DNA of 36,836 nucleotides, taken from NCBI RefSeq assembly GCF_000721495.1, contig NZ_JOHY01000076.1:1-36836 (forward strand). Reading direction: 5' to 3'. The position numbers and the translations under genes were made by a program. Below the pieces are notes generated by a model that ran no database searches, was not told the DNA's origin, and saw nothing but the letters and a program-made list of their open reading frames with translations. This document shows positions 7,515 through 14,195 of this stretch, in pieces. The DNA is from Streptomyces sp. NRRL F-5123 (lineage in GTDB: Bacteria > Actinomycetota > Actinomycetes > Streptomycetales > Streptomycetaceae). Numbering within the stretch: position 1 is the first letter of the stretch; every line of letters starts with the position of its first letter.

Positions 7515-7771
7515 TGACCGAGTCTCTGAAGTGGTTCAAGTCCAGTTACAGCGGCAGCGACGCGGGCGACTGCGTCGAGGTCGCTTACCACTGGCAGAAG
7601 TCCAGCCACAGCGCCAGCGAGGGCGGCGACTGCGTCGAGGTCGCTGCGCACCCCGGTGCGATCCACGTACGGGACTCCAAGGACCCCGAGGGCCCCGCCC
7701 TCACGTTCAGCCCCGCCGCATGGGCGGCCTTCGCCGCCTTCGCCGCCGCCCAGGACGTCCCGACCGCGTAA
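7514..7771 (+). CDS. DUF397 protein with duplicated N-terminal half
   Basis: An 85-aa DUF397 protein, partner of the upstream DUF5753 regulator. The usual DUF397 unit is one W-x-KSSxS-x-G-x-CVEVA segment followed by VRDSKDPxGPxLxFSPxxW. Here the first segment occurs twice in tandem, at residues 7-26 and 27-46, and only the second leads into the [11 protein letters not shown] half. The protein is therefore about 20 residues longer than a minimal DUF397 protein. The start overlaps the preceding stop (TAATG). DUF397 proteins are thought to modulate their HTH partner; the effect of the duplication is unknown. Confidence 0.92.
   Translation: MTESLKWFKSSYSGSDAGDCVEVAYHWQKSSHSASEGGDCVEVAAHPGAIHVRDSKDPEGPALTFSPAAWAAFAAFAAAQDVPTA
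7532..7651 (+). repeat. 60-bp tandem duplication inside the DUF397 gene
   Basis: Two adjacent units of exactly 60 bp (7532-7591 and 7592-7651) match at about 48 of 60 positions by hand count. Each encodes 20 residues of the KSS-CVEVA segment. The divergence shows that the duplication is not very recent. Confidence 0.85.
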
Positions 7772-7784
7772 CCACCCGTACCCC

Positions 7785-7821
7785 GTCCGCCGCCCGGAAC
7801 CCCGCGGTCCGGGCGGCGGAC
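7785..7821 (+). terminator. Perfect hairpin after the DUF397 gene
   Basis: GTCCGCCGCCCGGA (7785-7798) and TCCGGGCGGCGGAC (7808-7821) form a perfect 14-bp stem with a 9-nt loop, 13 nt after the stop. It is a likely terminator of the regulator/DUF397 operon. Confidence 0.8.
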
Positions 7822-7884
7822 GCGTGTCCGAGGGGCCGGAAAACGCAGGTGCGGGGCGGATCGGGCGTGGGCGATCATGGCCGG

Positions 7885-8589
7885 ATGGACTCCCGATTCC
7901 TCGGTATAGCCGAACTCGACGGCACCCCCGCCGTCGCCGTCGTCATCGACGTCATGCGGGCCTTCACGACGGCGGCGTGGGTCTTCGACCGGGGGGCGGA
8001 GAAGGTCGTGCTCGCCGGGTCGCTGGACGAGGCGCTCGCGCTCAAGCAGCGGCACCCGGAGTGGGTGGCGCTCAAGGACGGGGCGACCGCGCCGGGGTTC
8101 GACGCCGTCAACTCGCCGTACCTGCTGCGGGACGTGGACCTGGGCGGGCGGACGGTCGTGCAGAAGACCACGTCCGGGACGGTCGGCGCGCTGGCCGTCA
8201 AGGAAGCGTCGCTCGTGCTGTGCGCGAGCTTCGTCGTGGCGGAGGCGACCGCCCAACTCCTTCGGGAGCGTGGGGCCGAGAGCGTCACGTACGTGGTCAC
8301 GGGCGAGGACGGGCGGGCCGAGGAGGACCTGGCGTGCGCCCAGTACATCGCCGGGCGGGCGGACGGCTCGGGCGGGGCGGACGCGGGCGCGTACCTGCGG
8401 CGGGCGGCGGGGTCGCGCGCCGCCGCCGAGTTGGCGGAAGGCGTGCGGGAGGGGTCCCGCCCCGAGGACGTCGGGCTCTGCCTCGAACTCGACCGCTTCC
8501 CCTTCGCCATGGTCGCCGCCGTGGAGGGCGCGCACATGGTCCTGCGCCCGCGGGCCGCGACCCCGCCGGGCGTCGGGGCCGGGGCCTGA
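7885..8589 (+). CDS. comB: 2-phosphosulfolactate phosphatase (ComB family)
   Basis: A 234-aa protein of the ComB family, whose archaeal prototype removes phosphate from 2-phosphosulfolactate in coenzyme M synthesis. Motifs include [20 protein letters not shown] near the N-terminus (ComB-type VIDVxRAxTT), a KT-TSGT segment ([14 protein letters not shown]), and [11 protein letters not shown]. Streptomyces do not make coenzyme M, so the true substrate is uncertain, perhaps another phosphosulfonate or alpha-hydroxy acid phosphate. The start at ATG 7885 gives the right family length, although the SD is poor. It stands alone, with a terminator before it and about 110 nt after it. Confidence 0.85.
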   Translation: MDSRFLGIAELDGTPAVAVVIDVMRAFTTAAWVFDRGAEKVVLAGSLDEALALKQRHPEWVALKDGATAPGFDAVNSPYLLRDVDLGGRTVVQKTTSGTVGALAVKEASLVLCASFVVAEATAQLLRERGAESVTYVVTGEDGRAEEDLACAQYIAGRADGSGGADAGAYLRRAAGSRAAAELAEGVREGSRPEDVGLCLELDRFPFAMVAAVEGAHMVLRPRAATPPGVGAGA

Positions 8590-8702
8590 GCCGTACGGGC
8601 TCTGCCGGGCGTCGCGCGCGCCGGTGGTGAACTGCCCACGCCCGCACGGCCGTACCCGCGGAACACGCCACGGGGTGCGGGTCTCCGTAGCATCATCGGA
8701 CG

Positions 8703-11700
8703 GTGACGGACACCACGCCTGCACCGGACCGCCCCATCTTCCGACTCGTCCCGTACGGCGAGCCCGCCGTCAGCGACGATGGCTGGGTCAGGTCGTTGGC
8801 CTGGATGTACGACGGCGCACGCCCCGTGCTGGCCACCGGCTCGCTCTCCGGAACGCTGCAGCTGTGGGAGGTCGACGGCGGCCGCCTCGTCCCGCTGGGC
8901 GCACCCGTTCCCTCCGAACAGAGTGGGACGCTGTCGATGAGCTGTACGCATGTGGACGGCCACCCGCTGCTCGCCACGGGCGGCCACGACGGGACCGTAC
9001 GGCTCTGGAGGGTCGACCGCGGCGGGCTCCGCCCCGTCGGCGAACCCACGGCCAGAAGCGGGTCGTTGCTCCAGGTGGCCTGGACACGCATCGCGAGACG
9101 CCACGTGCTGGCCACCGGCAACAACGCGGGATCCGTACGGCTGTGGGGGCTCTCCGGCGCCCACCTCGCTCCGCTCGGCGGCCCCGTCCGGGGCGGCCCC
9201 TCGGTGCAGTCACTGGCCTGGACGCACTCCGGCGGGCGGCATCTGCTGGCCGCCGGAAGCCACGACGGGCAGCTCCCGCTGTGGGAGTTCGGCGACTCCG
9301 GGCTCATCCCGCTGCTCCCGGTCCTCGCCTCCCGTGGCACCGGGGTGAGTTCGGTGGCCTGGACTCACACCGGCGAGCACCACTTTCTGGCCACCGGACA
9401 CTGGGACGGCACCGGGCGGCTGTGGAAGACGGCCGAATCCGAATCCGGCGCCGCATCCGGCTCCGGCTCCGGCCCGCTCACCCCGCTCGGCGAGGTCGCC
9501 GTCGGTGCCCGGCTGGCTTCCTGGGTGCGCGTCGGCGAGCACCGCCTCATGGCCACCGGCAGCAAGGCGGGGACCGTGCGGCTCTGGCAGCTCGCACACG
9601 ATCGCCTCGTCGGGATCGACGAACCCAGCGTCATTCGCAACAGGGCCATAGAGACGATGAGTTGGGTGCACACCGGCGAACGCCTGCTCCTGGCGACCGG
9701 AAGCTCCGACGGTGCCGTACATCTGTGGGAGGTCGTCGAGGACCGGCCGGTGCCGCGGCTGCCCGCCTACCGCTCGGACGCCCCCGCGGGCGTCGACGAG
9801 CTGGCGCGCGCCGACGACGCCCGCGCGCTCGCCGACCTGGTCACCGCGCGTTCGGCCCGGCCGCCGCTCGCGGTGGGGCTGTTCGGCGACTGGGGCGAGG
9901 GCAAGAGCCACTTCCTGAGGCTGGTCGAGCAGCAGGTGGACCTCGTGTCCCGCGCGGGTGACCCGCTGGCCCACCGCGCGGTGCGGCAGATCCGCTTCAA
10001 CGCCTGGCACTACGCCGAGACGGGGCTGTGGGCCAGCCTGGTCGCCGAGATGTTCGCCCAACTCGCCGCACCCGCCGGGGAGGACGACGCGGGACGGGCG
10101 CAGCGCAGCATGTCGCGGCTCACCGCCGAGCTCGTCACCCAGCGCCGCTACCGGCCGCGCCTCTCCGCCGCCCGCGACCGCCGGGACCGGCTGGAGCGGG
10201 CGCTGCGGCGGCGCGGACGCTTCCGCGAACTACCGGCGGACCAGAGAGAGTTGCTGGCGACAGGCGCCGCCGGATACGGCCGGGCGTGGCGCACCTACCG
10301 CCGGGCCACCAGCCGCCGGTCCGGTACGAGCCGCTTGCGCTTCCTGGTCGGCGCGTACGTGCGCAGCCTTCCGATCCGGCAGTCCCTGGCGCTCGCCGCC
10401 GGTGTCGCCGTCGCCGCCGCGGGAACGGCGGCGCTCACCACGTACGGTCCGGCCCTCGCCGCCGGGCTCGTCGGGCTGGGCGGCGGGGCGGCGCTCCTGG
10501 CCTGGGCGGGCGCGCTCTACGCGGCGATACCGGGCGTACGCACGGGGGTGCGGCGCGCGCGGGAACTGCTCGCGGAGGCCCGCGGGTTCGCCGAGGGGCA
10601 GCGGGCGCGGCTGGAGAACGCGGTCGAGGTCGCCCGTGCGGAAGTCGGGGCGCTGGAGCGCGAGTTGCAGAATCTCACCGCCGCCGGCCAGCTCGCCGGA
10701 CTCATCGGTGACCGGGCCGCCACCGGCGACTACCGCAGCCAGCTCGGCGTCATGACGCAGATCCGGGAGGATTTCGAGCGGATGGCGGCGCTGCTGGCCC
10801 GAGCGGCCGCGGAACCGCTCTTCCCGGGGCATGACGGTGACCGGGTCGCCGACACGGACGAGGCGGCGGACCCGCTCCCCCGTATCGACCGGATCGTCCT
10901 CTACATCGACGACCTCGACCGCTGCCCGCCCGCGCGCGTGATCGAGATGCTGGAGGCGATCCACCTGCTGCTGGCGGTGGAGCTGTTCGTGGTCGTGGTC
11001 GCGATCGACCCGCGGTGGCTGCTGCGAGCGATAGCGGCGCACTACCGCGACGTGCTCGACGTCACCGCCGGTCCCGTCGGCGATCCGGTCGCGGATCCGG
11101 GCGGGCCGGGCGGGCCGGGCGGGACACCGAACCCCGCCGGCCCGGTGCGGGACGACGGGGGCTCCCCCGCGGACGACGAGCGGGACACGGCCGCTGAACC
11201 TCCGGACGGCGAGGACGGCGGCAGGCCCGCCGCCGGGCCGGGCGTCGCAGGCGACGGGGAAAGCGTGCGGGTCGTGGAGCGGACGGATCCGCTCACCCTC
11301 GACGCGGACGAACTCGCGCTGCTCGACCTGCTCGGGCCGCCGGGCCTGGTGAGCACCCCGCGGGGCGTGAAGCGGCTCGCCAACAGCTACGGACTGCTCA
11401 CCGCGCTGCGGCGCGCGCACCGGGAGGCGGATCTCGCGGAGACCGCGGAGGCGGACGGCGGCCCCCACCGCCCGTACCGCGCCGGAATGGTGCTGCTCGC
11501 GGCGCTGGTCGCCTACCCCGCGCTCGGGCCCGACCTGTGCCTGCACCTGCACCGGCGGGCCGCCGCCGAGCCCGACCGCACGTGGGACGACTTCCGGGCC
11601 GGCCTCGTACCGCGTCCCGACCCGGGGGGCGGGCACGCGCGCAACGACGCGGTCGCGGGGATGTCCGCCGCGAGGGCCGGCCAGTGGCGGGCGCTGGGCG

Positions 11701-11867
11701 AGGCGCTGGACGCCGTCACCGCGGAGGCCGCGGAGCGGGGCCTGCACCTGCCCGCCCGGCTGGGCGTGTGGGGGCCGTGGGTGCTCCCCGTGGCCCGCCT
11801 CTCCTTCCCCGCGGGCCGCGTACTCCCCGCCCTGCGCGCGCGGCGGGTACCCGCGGGCGGACGGTGA
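8703..11867 (+). CDS. WD40-propeller / KAP-family P-loop NTPase fusion
   Basis: A 1054-aa protein. Residues about 25-350 contain seven WD40-like repeats, each with a LATGS-x-x-G-x-x-x-LW core, enough for one complete propeller. The KAP NTPase domain follows: Walker A GDWGEGKSHF with Lys 401, RQIRFNAWHYAE soon after, two membrane segments at about 555-610 inserted between the Walker motifs, a coiled region, then Walker B IVLYIDDLDRC at about 732-742. A disordered Gly/Pro/Asp-rich insert lies at about 790-860 and precedes PRGVKRLANSY, a typical KAP motif. KAP NTPases are membrane-associated signalling ATPases; PifA, a member, excludes phage T7. The propeller probably senses a ligand. Start is GTG 8703. 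It is a single-gene unit. Confidence 0.9.
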   Translation: MTDTTPAPDRPIFRLVPYGEPAVSDDGWVRSLAWMYDGARPVLATGSLSGTLQLWEVDGGRLVPLGAPVPSEQSGTLSMSCTHVDGHPLLATGGHDGTVRLWRVDRGGLRPVGEPTARSGSLLQVAWTRIARRHVLATGNNAGSVRLWGLSGAHLAPLGGPVRGGPSVQSLAWTHSGGRHLLAAGSHDGQLPLWEFGDSGLIPLLPVLASRGTGVSSVAWTHTGEHHFLATGHWDGTGRLWKTAESESGAASGSGSGPLTPLGEVAVGARLASWVRVGEHRLMATGSKAGTVRLWQLAHDRLVGIDEPSVIRNRAIETMSWVHTGERLLLATGSSDGAVHLWEVVEDRPVPRLPAYRSDAPAGVDELARADDARALADLVTARSARPPLAVGLFGDWGEGKSHFLRLVEQQVDLVSRAGDPLAHRAVRQIRFNAWHYAETGLWASLVAEMFAQLAAPAGEDDAGRAQRSMSRLTAELVTQRRYRPRLSAARDRRDRLERALRRRGRFRELPADQRELLATGAAGYGRAWRTYRRATSRRSGTSRLRFLVGAYVRSLPIRQSLALAAGVAVAAAGTAALTTYGPALAAGLVGLGGGAALLAWAGALYAAIPGVRTGVRRARELLAEARGFAEGQRARLENAVEVARAEVGALERELQNLTAAGQLAGLIGDRAATGDYRSQLGVMTQIREDFERMAALLARAAAEPLFPGHDGDRVADTDEAADPLPRIDRIVLYIDDLDRCPPARVIEMLEAIHLLLAVELFVVVVAIDPRWLLRAIAAHYRDVLDVTAGPVGDPVADPGGPGGPGGTPNPAGPVRDDGGSPADDERDTAAEPPDGEDGGRPAAGPGVAGDGESVRVVERTDPLTLDADELALLDLLGPPGLVSTPRGVKRLANSYGLLTALRRAHREADLAETAEADGGPHRPYRAGMVLLAALVAYPALGPDLCLHLHRRAAAEPDRTWDDFRAGLVPRPDPGGGHARNDAVAGMSAARAGQWRALGEALDAVTAEAAERGLHLPARLGVWGPWVLPVARLSFPAGRVLPALRARRVPAGGR

Positions 11868-11915
11868 CCGTAGGGTCGTCTACCGTCACACCACCTCGTC
11901 CCAGGAGGCACCGGC

Positions 11916-12530
11916 ATGGCCGACGTCAACGTAGCCGTCATCTACTACTCATCCACCGGCACCGTGGCCCGTATCGCCGAGACCATCGCGGACACCGCGA
12001 AGAAGTCCGGCGCGGACGTGCGGCTGCGCCGGGTCACCGAGCTCGCGCCCGACGCCGCGATCGACTCCAACCCGGCCTGGCGGGCCAACGTCGAGGCCAC
12101 CGCGGGCATCCCGGTGGCGGAGCCGTCGGACATGGAGTGGGCGGACGCGGTGGTCTTCGGGACCCCGACGCGCTTCGGGAACGTCACGAGCCAGCTCAAG
12201 CAGTTCCTGGACATGCTCGGGCCGCAGTGGCAGGCGGGCAAGCTCGCGGACAAGGTCTACAGCGGCTTCACCGCTTCCGCGACGACCCACGGGGGCCAGG
12301 AGTCGACGCTCCTGGCGCTCTACAACACGATCCACCACTTCGGCGGGATCCTCGTGGCCCCCGGCTACACGGACCCGACGAAGTTCGTCGACGGCAACCC
12401 GTACGGGACGTCCCACGTCGCCGGGCAGGGCGACATCCCCGTCGGGGAGCAGACGCTGACCGCCGCGCGCGTCCAGGCCGAGCGGGTGGTCAAGCTCACC
12501 CGTGCGCTGAAGTCGGGCCTCGCCGGGTAG
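11916..12530 (+). CDS. wrbA: NAD(P)H:quinone oxidoreductase, WrbA type
   Basis: A 204-aa flavodoxin-like protein of the WrbA family, which binds FMN and reduces quinones by two electrons, avoiding semiquinone radicals. The phosphate-binding loop is YYSSTGTVARIAE (about residues 10-22). The family-typical VFGTPTRFGNVTSQLKQFLD, GFTASATTHGGQE, and the C-terminal PYGTSHVAG segments are all present at normal spacing. It acts as a soluble tetramer in known cases. Start is ATG 11916 with a perfect AGGAGG 7 nt upstream. It lies 48 nt after the WD40-KAP gene and may have its own promoter. Confidence 0.95.
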   Translation: MADVNVAVIYYSSTGTVARIAETIADTAKKSGADVRLRRVTELAPDAAIDSNPAWRANVEATAGIPVAEPSDMEWADAVVFGTPTRFGNVTSQLKQFLDMLGPQWQAGKLADKVYSGFTASATTHGGQESTLLALYNTIHHFGGILVAPGYTDPTKFVDGNPYGTSHVAGQGDIPVGEQTLTAARVQAERVVKLTRALKSGLAG

Positions 12531-12911
12531 CCCTCGCGGGCGGGGGCTCGCGGCTTTGCGCGGGGCGGGGAGCCTTGCGCGGCGAGGGGTGCCTCTTGCG
12601 CGGGGCCCGCGACCGTCCGCCGGTAGTGGGCTCGTCGCGCGGTTCTCTCCCCAGAGCTTCGCCGGGGAGGCACCCCGCGCGCCCCGGGGGCTTGCCACTT
12701 GCCGTGGCATATCGCCTTTCCCCCGGTGGGGGCCGGTCGGGCCGCAAACCCCACGCGTCACTCTTTGCCCTACCGACGGGCAGTCAGAAGACGATGTTCC
12801 GCCGCCCGACACCGTGTGTTCACGTCACGACCATGGGCGCTTACGCCCCCCTCTCCTAATGTTTCAGGCCACCCCGCGGGCCCGTCCGGGGCTGTGGACG
12901 CTTGGAGCAGC
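12531..12911. other. Intergenic region before the glycan genes
   Basis: 381 nt without a credible gene. The first half is G-rich repeat sequence that includes one copy of a dispersed palindrome (12610-12690, listed separately). The second half is less GC-rich and probably contains the promoter of the GT29-like gene. I see no clear -35/-10 pair. Confidence 0.55.
12610..12690. repeat. Dispersed extragenic palindrome, copy A
   Basis: The segment reads CGCGCGGTTCTCTCCCCAGA, then GCTTCGCCGGGGAGGCACCC and GCGCGCCCC. It has the form of the Streptomyces repeat whose core is a CTCCCC...GGGGAG stem followed by GGCACCCC. A second copy with about 80 percent identity over roughly 66 nt lies inside a coding sequence at 14706-14770. 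Confidence 0.7.
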
Positions 12912-14195
12912 ATGACGAAGACCACCCTCGGGCGCCGCCTGCTCGGCCTCGCCCTGCCGGGCCGCGGCGCGGGCGGAAGCGGTGCGCGTACCGGCGCCGG
13001 GGCCCCCACCGCGGCGGACTGCCTGCGGCTCTACGAGGAGGAAGGCGCGGCGGGCGGCGCGCTGGACGCCGCCGTCGCCGCCCTGCGGGACGCACAGGGC
13101 GGCGACCTCACCGACGCGCTGCTCGGCCTCGGCTCCGCCGCCCTCCGCGCCGGGCGGCCCGCCCTCGCGCTCACCGCCGCCGACGCCGTGCTCGCCCGGC
13201 GGAAGGGGTCGCGGGCCGCGTGGCAGCTGCGGGGCCGCGCGCTGGAGGCCGCCGGGGATCTCGGCGGGGCCGTCACCGCGTTCGAGGGCTACCTGGAGCA
13301 CACCCCCGCCGGGTCTCCCGGCGCCGCGGACGCCGCCGCCCGTCTCGCCGCCCTCCGGTCGGCCCGGCGCTGGCGCTCCGACGTGCTGCGCGCGCTCGAC
13401 GGCACGGACTCGGCGGACGTCACCGCCCTCGCGGACGGCCCCCTCGACGCCTTCGAGGCCGCCCTCACCGCGCACCTCGACACCCGGCTGGCCGCCGCCG
13501 GGCCCGAGGAGACCGCGCGGCTCGCCCCCGCCGTCGCCCTCTACGCCGACCGCCGCCGCGCCCGCCTGCGCCCACCGCTCCCCGACCCGCTGTTCGGCGG
13601 CACCGCCCGCCTGCGCATCGGCGAATTCCGCAACCTCGTCGCCGGGCGCTCCGTGGCCCTGGTCGCCAACTCCGAGTCCCTCGCGGAGACCTCGCTGGGC
13701 GCCGAGATCGACGCGTACGACCTGGTCCTCCGCTTCACCTCCTTCCGCCTCGACCCCGAGGCCACCGGGCGGCGCACCGACATCCACGTCACCGACCACC
13801 GCAGCCCGTACAACTGGGACGTCCCCGTCACCGCACGGCTCGTCCTCGCCGACAAGCCCGCGGACTGGCGGCACGCCCTGCGCGAGCGGATGGTGCCCGG
13901 GGCGCAGCACTTCACCGGCGACGACTCGCTGCGCAGGCCGCTGCGCGGCGTCGGCGGCCTCGACGCGGGCACCTGGCCGGCGGGGCTCACGTGCGGCTTC
14001 GAGGCCGTATGGCTCCTCGACTTCCTCGACGTCAACCCGCGGCTGGACCTCTTCGGCTTCGACTTCTTCACGACCGGGCCCTTCCGGCTCGCCGAGGCGC
14101 CGGCCACCGCCACGCCGTCCGACTACACGCGCGAGCGCGAGTGGATCCTCGCCCGCGCCCAGCACGTCCGGGGACCGGTGATCTCGCTCAGATGA
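12912..14195 (+). CDS. GT29 sialyltransferase-like glycosyltransferase with TPR-like N-terminus
   Basis: A 427-aa protein. Residues about 35-160 are Ala/Leu-rich helical repeats resembling TPRs (GSAALRAGRPALALTAADAV). From about 245 on the pattern is that of GT29 sialyltransferases. The L-sialylmotif equivalent is VALVANSESLAETSLGAEID followed by YDLVLRFTSF, and the S-motif equivalent is GLTCGFEAVWLLDFL followed by LDLFGFDFF. GT29 enzymes transfer sialic acid from CMP-sialic acid. Near the C-terminus, where the family has H-x-x-x-x-E, this protein has SDYTRE, so the His seems replaced. Start is ATG 12912 with GGAG close upstream. Its stop overlaps the next start (ATGA). The donor sugar is unknown. 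Confidence 0.72.
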   Translation: MTKTTLGRRLLGLALPGRGAGGSGARTGAGAPTAADCLRLYEEEGAAGGALDAAVAALRDAQGGDLTDALLGLGSAALRAGRPALALTAADAVLARRKGSRAAWQLRGRALEAAGDLGGAVTAFEGYLEHTPAGSPGAADAAARLAALRSARRWRSDVLRALDGTDSADVTALADGPLDAFEAALTAHLDTRLAAAGPEETARLAPAVALYADRRRARLRPPLPDPLFGGTARLRIGEFRNLVAGRSVALVANSESLAETSLGAEIDAYDLVLRFTSFRLDPEATGRRTDIHVTDHRSPYNWDVPVTARLVLADKPADWRHALRERMVPGAQHFTGDDSLRRPLRGVGGLDAGTWPAGLTCGFEAVWLLDFLDVNPRLDLFGFDFFTTGPFRLAEAPATATPSDYTREREWILARAQHVRGPVISLR

